NCBI RefSeq assembly: GCF_023913735.1
Contig: NZ_JAMXBH010000017.1
Span: forward strand, 1 to 64,000
DNA from: Pseudarthrobacter raffinosi
GTDB taxonomy: Bacteria > Actinomycetota > Actinomycetes > Actinomycetales > Micrococcaceae
DNA length: 64,000 bases
Direction of reading: 5' to 3'
How positions within the stretch are numbered: the first letter of the stretch is position 1; each line of letters begins with the position of its first letter. The translations under genes were made by a program, and so were the position numbers. This document shows positions 44,186 to 54,357 of the stretch, in pieces. Under the pieces are notes generated by a model, which saw only the letters and a list, made by a program, of their open reading frames with translations, was not told the origin of the DNA and searched no databases.

Positions 44186-44249
44186 ATTCCCCGCCGCGTG
44201 GTCGATTCCCCTTGTAACGCGAGGGGGATTAGGCCACGCGGCGGGGATT
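44186..44249. terminator. Palindrome between serS and the DUF559 remnant
   Basis: Perfect 14-bp arms TCCCCGCCGCGTGG (44188-44201) and complement (44234-44247), with a weaker inner pairing of ATTCCCCT with AGGGGGAT. The right arm covers the 3' end of the convergent DUF559 remnant. No T-tract. Probably ends serS transcription. Confidence 0.7.
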
Positions 44250-44606
44250 CTTGCGTGTTACTCCGGCGCGTTCAAGTTTCCGCCGCAATAACTCCGGGTC
44301 GGTTACGGCTTTCCAGTCCCAGCGGACGACCTTGTAGCCAAGCGCCCGGAGCCGATCTTCACGCTTCTTCTCGGCCAGGACGGTTTCCCGTGTGCTGCGG
44401 CCGTCCAGGAGGTCGTCGTCGAGGTACTTGGCGTCGCCGTCGAACTCCCCAACGACGCCGCATTCAGGCCAGAAGAAGTCCGTCCGTGCAATGAAACCTT
44501 CATGGTCATAAAAGGAATGCTGCAGGACCGGAGCCGGGAGCCCCAAGATGTGGATGAGTGCTCTGCTCCGGGACTCGCCTACGGATTCCGAAGCCTCGTC
44601 AGCCAA
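44229..44606 (-). pseudogene. DUF559-type PD-(D/E)XK protein, C-terminal fragment
   Basis: A 125-residue frame with the nuclease-like core of DUF559/VSR-fold proteins: SESVGESRSRALIHILGLP, FFWPECGVVGEFDGDAKYLDDD, EKKREDRLRALGYKVVRWDW. Actinobacterial relatives usually carry about 150-200 further N-terminal residues. Here an in-frame stop lies about 30 nt upstream of the first ATG, after RRVLEVLELAD that still looks homologous. I read it as a truncated remnant, though an independent short nuclease domain is possible. Confidence 0.6.
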
Positions 44607-44777
44607 TTCGAGTACCTCCAGGACCCGGCGGGGAATCTACGGCTGGCCGGGAGGCGGACAGCGTGCCCAAGGTTAACACTCACACTGGGGATAACCCTGT
44701 GAGTATTAACCGGGTGTTCATGCGCGCTGTGGCCTGCGTCCTAGCCGGTTTTAGGGGGTCTCTGGTCTACTGGATGT

Positions 44778-45638
44778 ATGACTACATTGACTGAAACCAC
44801 AGTCGCTGGCATCGATGACCAGCGGATCGCAAGCGAAAACAGCACCGCCAAGTTCATGGTTGCCCTGGACGTGGACGGAACCCTGGTGGACCACGACGGC
44901 CACATGTCAGTGCCTGTCCGTGAGGCCGCCCAGGCCGTGGTGGCTGCAGGGCACGACGTCCTCATCGCCACCGGCCGTTCCCTGAACGCCACGCTGCCCA
45001 TCATCGAGCAGATCGGCATCGACCGCGGCTACGCCGTCTGCTGCAACGGCGGCGTGACGCTCCGGCTGGATCCGGACCTGACCGACGGATATGAAATCAT
45101 CCACAAGGCCACCTTCGATCCGGCCCCGGCGCTGAGGGCGTTACGCCAGAAGCTGCCCACGGCCAAGTACGCGCTGGAGGACGAGGACGGCAACTTCCTG
45201 TCCACGGAACGCTTCCAAGACGCCAGCTTCGGCGTCGAGGCCATCGGCGTCGACTTCCAGACTCTGCTCGAAGCCACCGCCGTCCGCCTGGTGGTGTTCA
45301 GCACCGAAAACACCCCGGAAGAGTTCACCGCAACCATCCAGGAGATCGGACTGGCCGGCGTTACCTACTCGGTCGGCTGGACGGCGTGGCTGGATATCGC
45401 CGCAGCCGGCGTCACCAAGGCCAGCGCGCTCGAACGGCTCCGCGGCCAGTTGGGGGCTGAACCCCACCGGACCGTGGCCATTGGCGACGGCCGGAACGAC
45501 ATCGAAATGCTGGGCTGGGCCGGGCGCGGAGTCGCCATGGGCCAGGCCCCGGAGGAAGTTATCGCCGCCGCGGATGAGGTCACGCTTTCGGTGCTCGACG
45601 ACGGCGCCGCGCACGTGCTGCGCAGCCTCCTGTCGTAG
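44778..45638 (+). CDS. HAD-superfamily (Cof-type) hydrolase
   Basis: 286 residues with [11 protein letters not shown] (nucleophile near residue 31), [16 protein letters not shown], Lys in [10 protein letters not shown] and [10 protein letters not shown] near the C-terminus. Broad-specificity sugar or cofactor phosphatase. Its place near serS recalls many actinobacteria where a Cof-type HAD follows serS, so vertical inheritance is likely. A different remnant gene now lies between them. It is about as similar to the 11.5-kb HAD as any two family members. Confidence 0.9.
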   Translation: MTTLTETTVAGIDDQRIASENSTAKFMVALDVDGTLVDHDGHMSVPVREAAQAVVAAGHDVLIATGRSLNATLPIIEQIGIDRGYAVCCNGGVTLRLDPDLTDGYEIIHKATFDPAPALRALRQKLPTAKYALEDEDGNFLSTERFQDASFGVEAIGVDFQTLLEATAVRLVVFSTENTPEEFTATIQEIGLAGVTYSVGWTAWLDIAAAGVTKASALERLRGQLGAEPHRTVAIGDGRNDIEMLGWAGRGVAMGQAPEEVIAAADEVTLSVLDDGAAHVLRSLLS

Positions 45639-45661
45639 AGCTGCTTCTGCCGACTTGCCTG

Positions 45662-45722
45662 GAGTTTTTGTCCAGATAATGCCGCCAAACGCCTCCAAAC
45701 GGGCATTATCTGGACAAAACTC
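45662..45722. terminator. Long palindrome between convergent HAD and ThuA genes
   Basis: Arms 45662-45683 and 45702-45722 pair along their whole length with a single unpaired T; the loop is 18 nt. GAGTTTTTGTCC and GGACAAAACTC mark the outer ends. The T-run and A-run at the base give a terminator-like feature in both directions. Confidence 0.75.
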
Positions 45723-45740
45723 GTGGGTGCTTGCCAAACG

Positions 45741-46455
45741 CTAAGCCCCCTCGAACCAGCCCCGGGAAGGGCCGGTACGGATCGGTGCAGCTCAGGCTGG
45801 GCCGCCCAGCGCACGCCGTTTGCGAGGACCCGCTGGATCTGCGGGTGATGGTAAACCGGGTATTCCTGGTCGCCGGGGCTGAAGTAGAAGATTCGGCCCT
45901 TGCCGCGGGTGAACGTGACACCGGACCGGAATACCTCGCCGCCGGCGAAGGAGCTGATGAAGATCAGGTGGTCGGGGTCCGGGATGTCGAACAGCTCGCC
46001 GTACATCTCCTGCTCGGGGATGACGATGGGACTGTCTACACCCTCGGCGATGGGATGCGACGGCTTGACGGTCCACACCAGCTCGCGTTCGCCGTCGTTC
46101 CGCCACGCCAGGGAGCAGCTGGTGCCCAGCAGGCGGGTGAATACCTTGGCGAAGTGCCCCGAGTGGAGCACGATGAGCCCCATCCCGCCCAGGACGTGGC
46201 GGTGGACGCGTTCGACGACGGCCTCGCTCACCTCGGCGTGGGCCATGTGGCCCCACCACAGCAGGACGTCGGTGTCGGCGAGGATGTCCTCGTCGAGGCC
46301 GTGCTCATCGTCGGTGGCCAGGACCGCCGTCGTGATCTCGGCGTCTGGGTAGTAGGAGCGCAGCCCGGCCGCGATGGCACCGTGGATGCCGTCAGGGTAG
46401 ATCTCCCCGATGTGGGACGGCTCGTTGAGGGCCTCGTGGACGCCCTCGTTCCGCC
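45741..46455 (-). pseudogene. ThuA-domain protein, 5' truncated and 3' frameshifted
   Basis: The frame reads [24 protein letters not shown], then [39 protein letters not shown]-like [12 protein letters not shown] and [20 protein letters not shown], all typical of the glutamine-amidotransferase-like ThuA family (trehalose/sugar utilisation). The usual start (Met, then a VVVWxEN strand) is absent: the frame is cut near 46455 where a divergent DUF1761 gene begins. At the 3' end the frame would run on antisense through the HAD gene to 45365. A +2 shift near 45760 gives WFEGA and a stop at 45741. Confidence 0.65.
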
Positions 46456-46806
46456 CTAGCGAGCTTCATCGTGGGAGGGCTCTGGTACTCGGTGCTCTTC
46501 GCTAAGGTATGGCAGCGCGAGGCCGGTGTCACGGCTGAGCAGCTGAAGAGCGGGACCGTGCGGGTTTTTGTGGGATCGTTCCTGCTCGCAGCGGTGATGG
46601 CCGTGGTGCTCGCGGCGTTTATCGGCGACGGCGGTGCCGGATTCGGTGCCCTGGCCGGGCTGGCTGCGGGCGCGGCCTGGGTTGCGGCTGCCCTGGGCGT
46701 CAACTACCTCTTTGAACGCCGCAGCCTCATGCTGTTCGCCATCAATGCCAGCTACAACATCGTGACGTTCACGGCGATGGGGGCGATCATCGGCGCCATG
46801 CAGTAG
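46456..46806 (+). pseudogene. DUF1761-family membrane protein, 5' truncated
   Basis: The frame reads [21 protein letters not shown], with the conserved GGLWYS at the end of helix 1, then three more helices (FVGSFLLAAVMAVVLAAFI, GLAAGAAWVAAALGVNYLF, ASYNIVTFTAMGAIIGAM). Family members begin with some 15-20 more residues (M-x-NWLAV type). Here they are replaced by the truncated ThuA gene. A GTG at 46471 could still start translation but no Shine-Dalgarno is seen. Function of the family is unknown. Confidence 0.65.
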
Positions 46807-46828
46807 CGGCGGCGTGAGTCAGCTGCGT

Positions 46829-47428
46829 TCAGCGCACCTCAAGGATGAGTGCAAGCAACCGTGCAGCAGCGGGGCGGGCAGCGTGTTCCTCGTTCCATTG
46901 GGACCGGGCCACTGCTTTGCTGACGGCCTGGGTGGTGATGCTGAGTTCCTGGGCCACCGCTTTCTGCTGTCCGCGGACGCCGGGAGTCATGAGGTCCAGC
47001 ACGCGCCATTCAGCCCCGGATCTGTCCCGCACTATATGGCCCAAAAGCCGCAGCACGGCCTCGGCCTCGTGGGCGACGTCTGCCAACGGTCCTTCCACTG
47101 CGACCGGGATGCGTTCCTTGCTGTTCCGGAGCCTGTCCACCGCGCGCCGGGCATAGATCAGGCCGTGGCCGGAGGCATCCTTGATTTGGTTGGGAAGCGG
47201 CTCGTTGACCGGCCCGACGCCGAGCCCCACGTACCAGGAGCCGCAGCGCAGGGCGATCAGGGCAGCCTCCACGGCCTGATGCGGGCAGTCCACGATGCCC
47301 TGGACTTCATCCTCCACAGACCGGTCGAAATCCAGGCGCGCGGGTATGTGCCGCAGGTCCTTCAGCAGCTGAGGGACGCGGTCGCCGTCGCGCCGGCTGT
47401 CGGTCTGGTTGATGGTCAACGTGAACAT
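46829..47428 (-). CDS. SatD-like protein with C-terminal helix-turn-helix
   Basis: 199 residues from ATG 47428. The N-terminal 130 (MFTLTINQTDSRRDGDRVPQ, WYVGLGVGPVNEPLP, GLIYARRAVDRL) resembles actinobacterial SatD-family proteins whose fold recalls nucleotide cyclases without catalytic Asp. The C-terminal part (QKAVAQELSITTQAVSKAVARSQW) is a clear helix-turn-helix of MarR/sigma-like type. Probably a DNA-binding regulator. Divergent from the phosphoketolase gene 96 nt away, so it may control it. Confidence 0.7.
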   Translation of the reverse strand: MFTLTINQTDSRRDGDRVPQLLKDLRHIPARLDFDRSVEDEVQGIVDCPHQAVEAALIALRCGSWYVGLGVGPVNEPLPNQIKDASGHGLIYARRAVDRLRNSKERIPVAVEGPLADVAHEAEAVLRLLGHIVRDRSGAEWRVLDLMTPGVRGQQKAVAQELSITTQAVSKAVARSQWNEEHAARPAAARLLALILEVR

Positions 47429-47523
47429 GTGAAACACAGACTACCGGTTAGTAGTTGGCCCAGGGCAAGTCGGCAAGGAGTCCCTTAGGGCCAGGGTTGT
47501 GCCGCGTACCGATAGGTGTTGCG

Positions 47524-50022
47524 ATGGAGGCTCGGCTGCCGACGGCGGCGCGCAGCTACGTGAGGATGGTCATGGCCGGCAGCATGGGGCAGGACAACTT
47601 GGGGGAGGAAACACTGGACCTCGTGGACCGTTGGTGGCGGGCCGCGAACTACCTTTCCGTGGGGCAGATCTACCTGCGCTCAAATCCGCTGCTGCGGGAA
47701 CCCCTTGCTGCGGACCACACCAAATCCAGGCTCCTGGGCCACTGGGGCACCACTCCCGGGCTGAACTTTGTGTACGCACACCTCAACCGTGTGATCCGCC
47801 GGGACCAACAGGAGATGCTCTTCGTTGCCGGCCCGGGCCATGGCGGTCCTGCTGTTGTGGCGAACGCCTGGCTTGAGGGCACGTACTCGGAAATCTACGG
47901 CCAGGTGGGCCCCGACGAGGCAGGAATGGCCGAACTCTTCCGCCAGTTTTCCTACCCCGGCGGCATTCCCAGCCACGCGGCGCCGGAAACCCCGGGTTCC
48001 ATCAGCGAAGGCGGTGAACTCGGGTACGCGCTGGCCCACGCCTACGGGTCCGTGTTCGACAATCCCCAGCTGATCACCGCCGTCGTGATCGGCGACGGTG
48101 AGGCCGAAACGGGGCCGCTCGCGGCGAGCTGGCACTCGCACAACTTCCTGGATCCGGCCGCGGATGGTGCCGTCCTGCCCATCCTGCACCTGAACGGCTA
48201 CAAGATCGCCAACCCCACTATCCTGGCGCGCATGCCGCAGGAACAGCTGGAGCAGCTGCTGCGCGGTTACGGCCACGAACCGTATTTCGTGACCGTCGAG
48301 GACCCGAACGACACGGAGCAGGCGCACCGGGACTTCGCGGCCGCCGTCGACACCTGCCTGACCGGGATCCGCGCCATCCAGGACTCCCGCCGGGGCGGGG
48401 CGGACGGGGCGGGCGGGACAGCGGACGACGGCGGCACTGCGGCCGGTGCCGCAGGAAGCGCCGCTGCGCCGCACTGGCCCATGATTGTGCTGCGCTCGCC
48501 CAAGGGCTGGACGGGACCGCGGATAGTGGACGGACTCCAGGTGGAGGGCACCTGGCGGAGCCACCAGGTCCCGCTGGCGGAAGTCCGCACCAACGGCGCA
48601 CACCTGAAACAGCTGGAGGAGTGGCTGAACTCCTACCGTCCGGAGGAGCTGTTCGACGCCGAGGGCAGGCTCAGGCCCGACGTAGCCACGAATGCGCCCA
48701 CCGGAAACCTCCGGATGAGCGCCACCCCGCACGCCAACGGCGGACTCCTTCGCACACCGCTGAAGCTGCCCGCCTACGCAGCCCACGCCGTCGACGTCGC
48801 GGCGCCGGGAACCGAACGGATCAGCCCCATGATCACCCTGGGCTCGTGGATGCGGGACGTTATCTCGCTGAACATGGAGAACTTCCGCCTCTTCGGGCCG
48901 GATGAGACGGCATCCAACCGGCTTCAGGCCGTCTACGAAGTGACGGACAAGGTCTGGCAGTACCGGATTGACGACGTCGACGAGCACCTTGCGCGTTCGG
49001 GCCGGGTTCTGGAGGTGCTCAGCGAGCACCTGTGCCAGGGCTGGCTGGAAGGGTACCTCCTGTCCGGCCGGCACGGGGTGTTCAGCTGTTACGAGGCCTT
49101 CATCCACATTGTAGATTCCATGTTCAACCAGCACGCCAAGTGGCTCAAGGTCCACCTCAAGCTCCCGTGGCGCCAGCCCGTGGCGTCGCTGAACTACCTG
49201 CTCTCGTCCCATGTGTGGCAGCAGGACCACAACGGTTTTTCGCATCAGGATCCCGGATTCATCGATCACGCGGTGAACAAGAAAGCCGAGGTCATCCGGG
49301 TGTACCTGCCGCCGGACGTGAACACGCTGCTCTCGGTCATGGAGCACTGCCTGGCATCCACCGATTACGTGAACATTGTGGTCAGCGGCAAGCAGCCGTC
49401 GCCCACCTGGCTGGGCCCGGGCGACGCAGCGAACCACTGCCGCCGCGGCCTGGGCATCTGGGAATTCGCGGGTTCGGAGGTGCCAGGGGAGGACCCGGAC
49501 GTTGTTCTGGCCTGTGCCGGGGATGTGCCTACGGTGGAAACAGTGGCCGCGGCCGAACTGCTGAAGCGGGGCGTCCCGGGGCTGAAGGTCCGCGTGGTCA
49601 ACGTGGTTGACCTGATGCGGCTCCAGGACGTGAGTGAGCACCCGCACGGCCTTCCGGCGTCGGACTTTGACGGCATCTTTACCCCGGACAAACCGATCAT
49701 CTTCGCCTACCACGGCTATCCCTCGCTGATCCACCGGCTGGCCTACCGCCGCACCAACCAGGACGGCCTGCACGTGCGCGGCTACAAGGAGGAAGGGACC
49801 ACCACCACGCCGTTCGACATGGCCATGCTCAACGGGATCGACCGCTTCCAGCTGGCCATCGACGCCATTGACCGCGTACCCGGCCTGGCCGAAAAGCACT
49901 CGCTGCTGCGGCAGGACCTTCAGGACCGGCGGATCCAGGCCCGCGAACACACCCGCACGCACGGCGAGGACCCGGAGGAGATCCGGAACTGGACGCTGAT
50001 GGCCCAAAAGGAAAGCAGCTAG
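47524..50022 (+). CDS. xfp: Phosphoketolase (XFP family)
   Basis: 832 residues from ATG 47524; the open frame extends upstream without homology. Thiamine-diphosphate enzyme cleaving xylulose-5-P and/or fructose-6-P to acetyl phosphate. Landmarks are [60 protein letters not shown], and [18 protein letters not shown] in the pyrimidine domain. A Gly/Ala-rich insertion near residues 295-320 ([20 protein letters not shown]) is not usual for the family and probably forms a surface loop. Its stop shares CTAG with the convergent DUF429 gene. Confidence 0.95.
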   Translation: MEARLPTAARSYVRMVMAGSMGQDNLGEETLDLVDRWWRAANYLSVGQIYLRSNPLLREPLAADHTKSRLLGHWGTTPGLNFVYAHLNRVIRRDQQEMLFVAGPGHGGPAVVANAWLEGTYSEIYGQVGPDEAGMAELFRQFSYPGGIPSHAAPETPGSISEGGELGYALAHAYGSVFDNPQLITAVVIGDGEAETGPLAASWHSHNFLDPAADGAVLPILHLNGYKIANPTILARMPQEQLEQLLRGYGHEPYFVTVEDPNDTEQAHRDFAAAVDTCLTGIRAIQDSRRGGADGAGGTADDGGTAAGAAGSAAAPHWPMIVLRSPKGWTGPRIVDGLQVEGTWRSHQVPLAEVRTNGAHLKQLEEWLNSYRPEELFDAEGRLRPDVATNAPTGNLRMSATPHANGGLLRTPLKLPAYAAHAVDVAAPGTERISPMITLGSWMRDVISLNMENFRLFGPDETASNRLQAVYEVTDKVWQYRIDDVDEHLARSGRVLEVLSEHLCQGWLEGYLLSGRHGVFSCYEAFIHIVDSMFNQHAKWLKVHLKLPWRQPVASLNYLLSSHVWQQDHNGFSHQDPGFIDHAVNKKAEVIRVYLPPDVNTLLSVMEHCLASTDYVNIVVSGKQPSPTWLGPGDAANHCRRGLGIWEFAGSEVPGEDPDVVLACAGDVPTVETVAAAELLKRGVPGLKVRVVNVVDLMRLQDVSEHPHGLPASDFDGIFTPDKPIIFAYHGYPSLIHRLAYRRTNQDGLHVRGYKEEGTTTTPFDMAMLNGIDRFQLAIDAIDRVPGLAEKHSLLRQDLQDRRIQAREHTRTHGEDPEEIRNWTLMAQKESS

Positions 50023-50771
50023 GCCAAGAGATCGGCCAGCTGGCCGGACGGAACGTGGATCCAGCCTTCGGTTAGAGCTGCGGCAGCATAAAGGTCCGGT
50101 GGACGGAGAGTCTGGGTCGCCGCCACGGCGCGGGCGGTCAAAGAGGCGATCACCGCGTCAAAAAGGTCGTCGGAGGCAGTCAGCCGGTCCTCGTTGCCGG
50201 CAAGGTCCAGCCATGGCGCCGCCGCGACCAGCTGCTCCAGAATCACACCAAGACGCTTGGACTCAGGAGTGCCCCGGCCTTTGTAGCCACGGGCCTGGAG
50301 ACCCCAGACTTTGAGGGACGCTGCAGGGTAGACCTCTGCTAAGCGGCCGGACCCGTCCCTGGCCTGCGGCCCGTACTCAGCGGCGATCTTGGCCTGAATC
50401 ACAGCACACCGCATGGCCGGGTGGGCGAGCCGGTCGGCGGAGACGCTTAGCGGAATCAGCCCGGTGTGCCCCGTGACGAAGCGGTCAGTTTCCCGGTAGG
50501 CCAGCAGTCGGCGTCCCTCGATGCCGTCGTGGTCCAGGACTGGATGCGCGTCAAAATTCAGGTGGCCTGTCAGGAACGGCAAGAAGGCGTCCGGCCAGCC
50601 AACTGGGCAGTCGATCGCGGTCATCGAACTGGCGCCGAACAGTTCCACAATTTCCCTGTCATGCACGTCGAGGGCGAGGTGCTCCAGGCGCGCAGTGCCA
50701 GCATCCCATTCCAAGACGGCGACGGCCGTCTTTTTGGTCGCCGCTGCTAGATCGACGCCCAGTGTCCTCAT
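50019..50771 (-). CDS. DUF429 protein (predicted RNase H-like nuclease)
   Basis: 250 residues. [21 protein letters not shown] begins an RNase H-like fold (first Asp), with [13 protein letters not shown] (second Asp), RETDRFV and the acidic [14 protein letters not shown] near the C-terminus. DUF429 proteins are predicted nucleases of unknown role. ATG 50771 overlaps the stop of the upstream carboxylesterase (ATGA), so they are coupled. The 3' end overlaps xfp by 4 nt (CTAG). Confidence 0.85.
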   Translation of the reverse strand: MRTLGVDLAAATKKTAVAVLEWDAGTARLEHLALDVHDREIVELFGASSMTAIDCPVGWPDAFLPFLTGHLNFDAHPVLDHDGIEGRRLLAYRETDRFVTGHTGLIPLSVSADRLAHPAMRCAVIQAKIAAEYGPQARDGSGRLAEVYPAASLKVWGLQARGYKGRGTPESKRLGVILEQLVAAAPWLDLAGNEDRLTASDDLFDAVIASLTARAVAATQTLRPPDLYAAAALTEGWIHVPSGQLADLLA

Positions 50772-52123
50772 CGCGCTGCACGGTACTGCAGCGCGCCGGG
50801 AATCCTGCCCGCCTGCTCAAGGCCGTCGCCGCGGGCAAAGTCAGCCCACAGCCGGCGCATCTCGCGGCCCACGGCGTCGATCTCAGCCCAGGTTGCGCCC
50901 TTGAGGAGCCCGGCGGCGGCCCAGGTCTGCTGGTTTCCGAAGAGCAGCGGCAGGTCAACGGTGTGTGCGGCGCGGTAGAAGTTTCCCGGTGCGCCCCAGG
51001 ACAGCAGGTAGCTGTAGGCCTTGCCTCCCGCGCGGGCGTGACGGCGGGCAAACTTCCGGGCTGCCCGGCCGTAGACCGCCTCCGTCACCGCCCAGTTGAT
51101 GGCTTTCACGGCGGCCGCACCCAGCACCGGGACTTTGCCCAGCAGGCTGACCACGGGACTGCGGGGCAGGAACAGCCGGGCCTCGTCGGACGTGTGCCCG
51201 ATCAGCACTTCGATGCCCGGGGCCGTGGCGTTCCAGGCGGCCTCGACGCGTGATTCCGGCGGCAGCGGGGCGTGGCTGTACTGCGTGCCGAACGGCATGG
51301 CCGCCATCAGGCCGTACTTCCGGGCCACCTGTGACACGTGGTCTTCGATGGCCACAATGTCCAGCATCGGGGTGTCCTCCGTGACGGCTTCGGCGGCGAT
51401 GCCCATGGCACGGCTCATCTTGTGCCGGCCGCGGGTGATCCCCAGCGGTGCACTCTGGATGATGGCCCGCTGGAACAGGGACGGTGCCTCGGGCGTCGCC
51501 ATGAGGTGGGCTACGGAGTCGCCGCCTGCGGACTGCCCGAACGCGGTGACCCGCCCCGGATCCCCACCGAAGGCCGAAATGTTGCGCTGCACCCACCGGA
51601 ACGCTTCCAACTGGTCCAGCAGGCCGAGGTTCGCGGGCCGGCCGGTGCCGGTGGCCAAATATCCGAACAGGCCCAGGCGGTAGGTCACGGAGACCACGAT
51701 GACCCGGTTCTCCGATACCAGGGACTGGGCATCAAAGATCGCCAGGTCGCCGGAGCCGGACGTGTAGGAGCCGCCGTGCAGCCACACCATGACGGGGACC
51801 TGTTCGCCGTCGGCAAGCCCGGCCGGAGCCGTGATCGACAGGCGCTGGCAGTCCTCACTTCCGGGGAGCTCGCCGTACCGGGTACCCAGGACGTCGTCCA
51901 GGAACGGAACGGGGCCCTGCGGGCAGGCGGGCGAGAGGGTGGTGGCAGCAAAACCGGCAGTCCAGTCGGGCGCTGTCACCGGAGGCTGAAAGCGACCCGC
52001 GGTGGCGTAGGGGATACCGGTTGCGCGAACCACCTCACCGTCCCGCCACCCTGTGATGGGCCCGCACGGCGGTTCAAAATACGGCGGCTCAAAATACGGG
52101 GGATTCGAAGGCTCGGAACTCAC
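50768..52123 (-). CDS. Carboxylesterase/lipase, type B family
   Basis: About 451 residues. Alpha/beta hydrolase with LSEDCL-like GSEDCQRLSITAP, the oxyanion loop VWLHGGSYTSGSG, the nucleophile elbow TAFGQSAGGDSVA (Ser near residue 190), IGHTSDEARLF (acid region) and AAHTVDLPLLFG near the catalytic His. No signal peptide: cytosolic. GTG 52123 is chosen because GGAGG lies nearby and an ATG at 52153 sits inside a palindrome. The N-terminus has a duplicated YFEPPYFEPP. Coupled to DUF429. Confidence 0.88.
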   Translation of the reverse strand: MSSEPSNPPYFEPPYFEPPCGPITGWRDGEVVRATGIPYATAGRFQPPVTAPDWTAGFAATTLSPACPQGPVPFLDDVLGTRYGELPGSEDCQRLSITAPAGLADGEQVPVMVWLHGGSYTSGSGDLAIFDAQSLVSENRVIVVSVTYRLGLFGYLATGTGRPANLGLLDQLEAFRWVQRNISAFGGDPGRVTAFGQSAGGDSVAHLMATPEAPSLFQRAIIQSAPLGITRGRHKMSRAMGIAAEAVTEDTPMLDIVAIEDHVSQVARKYGLMAAMPFGTQYSHAPLPPESRVEAAWNATAPGIEVLIGHTSDEARLFLPRSPVVSLLGKVPVLGAAAVKAINWAVTEAVYGRAARKFARRHARAGGKAYSYLLSWGAPGNFYRAAHTVDLPLLFGNQQTWAAAGLLKGATWAEIDAVGREMRRLWADFARGDGLEQAGRIPGALQYRAAR

Positions 52124-52143
52124 CCTCCACCTTAAACCACAAT

Positions 52144-52198
52144 GCGGGGTCACTTCCTGCCCAATTCCGGAGGTGGAATGGGCGGGAAGTGACCCCGC
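52144..52198. terminator. Long palindrome after ppa
   Basis: Perfect 14-bp arms GCGGGGTCACTTCC (52144-52157) and complement (52185-52198), extended inward by TGCCCA-ATTCC against GGAATGGGCG with one mismatch and one gap. It lies 20 nt after the ppa stop on the minus strand. No T-tract. Confidence 0.72.
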
Positions 52199-52217
52199 GT
52201 TGCTGAGACCGTGCGGA

Positions 52218-52706
52218 CTAGTGCGCTGCCGGCACGTAACGCTTGATGGAGGCTTCCAGCTCGGCCTCGGCGGCGGCGCGGTCGCCCCAGCCCTCGGCCT
52301 TGACCCACTTGCCCGGCTCCAGGTCCTTGTAACGGGTGAAGAAGTGCTCGATTTCCTTGATCAGGAATTCGCTGACATCGCTGATTTCCTGGATGTGGTC
52401 AAAACGGGCGTCAACCGGGACGCACAGGACCTTGGCGTCGCCGCCGCCGTCGTCGGTCATGTTGAAAACGCCGATGGGGCGGGACTCAACGATGACGCCG
52501 GGGTGCAGGTCGAAGTCCTGCAGGAGCACCAGTGCGTCCAGCGGGTCGCCGTCTTCGCCCAGGGTGTTCTCGAAGAAACCGTAGTGCGTGGGGTACTGCA
52601 TGGAGGTGAAGAGGACGCGGTCCAGGCGGACGCGGCCGGTCTCGTGGTCAACTTCGTACTTGACGCGAGATCCCTTGGGGATCTCGATGGTCACGTCATG
52701 CTTCAT
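52218..52706 (-). CDS. ppa: Inorganic pyrophosphatase, family I
   Basis: 162 residues. Soluble hexameric-type enzyme hydrolysing PPi. Landmarks: [45 protein letters not shown] with the DGDPLD metal site, and [16 protein letters not shown] 52706 has GAGGAG upstream. Divergent from dacB, as in many actinobacteria. The 154-bp spacer should hold both promoters. Confidence 0.96.
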   Translation of the reverse strand: MKHDVTIEIPKGSRVKYEVDHETGRVRLDRVLFTSMQYPTHYGFFENTLGEDGDPLDALVLLQDFDLHPGVIVESRPIGVFNMTDDGGGDAKVLCVPVDARFDHIQEISDVSEFLIKEIEHFFTRYKDLEPGKWVKAEGWGDRAAAEAELEASIKRYVPAAH

Positions 52707-52860
52707 GGAATGCTCCTCGGCAATTGCAGGGGGTTCGCGGCACAGGAGACGAACAACAAAAAGGAGTGTCGGTGCCGCCGACTACTATTGAGGATATAGC
52801 GAGAGGCCCAGGTTTCAGGAACTTGCGGGGAAATTTCAGGACTTGAGGACCAGCACCAGC

Positions 52861-54357
52861 ATGAAGGAAACATCGCGTCCCGCAGGGATAAGGGCGGCGT
52901 TCAGGCGCACGGTCCAGCGCAGACTGCGTGCCTGGCCCAACGCGCTGCTCCTGGCCGTGATCGTTATGCTGGCCCTTCCCGCCGCGTGGCTGGTTGTCCC
53001 TGCTTTCGTCAGCCCGCGTCCTGCGGCGACACCCGAAGTGCCCGCCTGGCAGCAGGCCCCCACCGCGCTTTCCGCCAGAATGGGCCTTTCTCCGCTCACG
53101 GAGTCGGCGCCCATCCCGCTGCCCTCCGCGGTCGCCGCTCAGTTGGGCGGATTGTTAAAGCCCGACGGCGACGGCAGCTTCACGGGGCTGGTCCAGGATG
53201 CGCTCACTGGCCAGGTCCTGTTTGACCGCGGAGGTTCGGAGAGCCGGATCCCCGCCTCCAATATGAAGCTGCTCACTGCCGTGGCCGCCCTGCGCGCAAT
53301 CGGGCCGGACCACCGTTTCAGCACCAAGGTCCTGGCCGGGCCCGCTGCCAATCAGGTGGTGCTCACCGGCGGTGGCGACGTCCTCCTGGGTGCCGGGGAA
53401 TCTGCGCCCAACCAGGTGATGGGCCGCGCCGGACTCGCCACCCTCGCCACCGCCACCGTGAACGCGCTCCAAGCCGCCGGAACAACCGGCGAGCTGACGG
53501 TCCTGGTGGACGACTCCCTGTTCACCGGCCCAACGCTGAACCCCGCCTGGGCGGACGGGGACGTTGCGGCGGGCGAGGTTGCCCCGCTGTACCCGCTTGC
53601 GCTGAACTCGGCGCGCTTTGACCCGGCCGTGACCACCGGACCCCGCCCGCAGGACTCTGCAATCACCGCCGCCGAGGCGTTTGCGGCGCAGCTCAAGACG
53701 GCGGGTGCCGCTGCGGGACTCACGGTAGCGGCCGGCGTCGAACGTTACACCGCACCCTCGGGCGATGCGCCCCCGGCAGAAGAGCCGGCGGTGCTTGCCG
53801 AGGTCCAGTCCGCCACGGTTGGCCAGCAGGTGGACCTCATGCTGCAGACCTCGGACAACTACCTGGCGGAGGTCCTGGGCCGAATGGCCTCGGCGGCTGC
53901 GGGGGAGCCCGCCAGCAACGACGGCGCCACTGGAGCAGTCCGCGCACAGCTCGCGGATTTGGGCATCCCTACGGACACCATGCGGCTCGCGGACGTGTCC
54001 GGGCTGGCGCTGGGCAACCAGGTCTCTGCCCGCCAGTTCGCGGAAGTGGTGCGTGCCATCACCAGCGGGACCGACACCCGTTTGCGGGCCGCGCTGGATG
54101 GATTTCCGGTCGCGGGGCTGACCGGAACACTGGACACCCGCTACGTCGATGGCTCCACGGCCCGCGGTGCCGGCCTGGTGCGGGCCAAGACCGGGACCCT
54201 GAATTCGGTCATCGCCCTCAGCGGCTACGTGGTGGACGCCGACGGCCGGCTCCTGGTCTTCTCCTTCATCGGCAACGACCTGAAGCCTGGCGCCGCCGGG
54301 AACCGGGAAGCCCTGGACCGAGCCGCCACGGCGCTCGCCGCCTGCGGCTGCCGCTGA
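52861..54357 (+). CDS. dacB: D-alanyl-D-alanine carboxypeptidase/endopeptidase (PBP4 type)
   Basis: 498 residues from ATG 52861 (a TTG at 52843 is an alternative). A basic N-terminus and one long hydrophobic segment (ALLLAVIVMLALPAAWLVVPAF) form an uncleaved or cleaved signal, exporting the enzyme. The S13-family sites are SNMK (SxxK near 132), SDNY (SxN) and KTGTLN (KTG). A large domain is inserted between the first two, as in PBP4. It trims or cleaves peptidoglycan peptides. First gene of the conserved dacB / metalloprotease / tilS / hpt series, now interrupted by the lipoprotein gene. Confidence 0.92.
   Translation: MKETSRPAGIRAAFRRTVQRRLRAWPNALLLAVIVMLALPAAWLVVPAFVSPRPAATPEVPAWQQAPTALSARMGLSPLTESAPIPLPSAVAAQLGGLLKPDGDGSFTGLVQDALTGQVLFDRGGSESRIPASNMKLLTAVAALRAIGPDHRFSTKVLAGPAANQVVLTGGGDVLLGAGESAPNQVMGRAGLATLATATVNALQAAGTTGELTVLVDDSLFTGPTLNPAWADGDVAAGEVAPLYPLALNSARFDPAVTTGPRPQDSAITAAEAFAAQLKTAGAAAGLTVAAGVERYTAPSGDAPPAEEPAVLAEVQSATVGQQVDLMLQTSDNYLAEVLGRMASAAAGEPASNDGATGAVRAQLADLGIPTDTMRLADVSGLALGNQVSARQFAEVVRAITSGTDTRLRAALDGFPVAGLTGTLDTRYVDGSTARGAGLVRAKTGTLNSVIALSGYVVDADGRLLVFSFIGNDLKPGAAGNREALDRAATALAACGCR

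Noticed and set aside
45365-45740. 3' extension of the ThuA frame through the palindrome and into the HAD gene
   Set aside because: Family homology ends near 45790; the extension is antisense to a conserved gene.
47680-50007. Very long open frame antisense to the phosphoketolase gene
   Set aside because: It mirrors GC-rich codon structure; the plus-strand frame has complete XFP motifs, the antisense has none.
52144-52198. Start codon of the carboxylesterase at 52153
   Set aside because: It lies inside a palindrome without a ribosome site; GTG 52123 is better placed.
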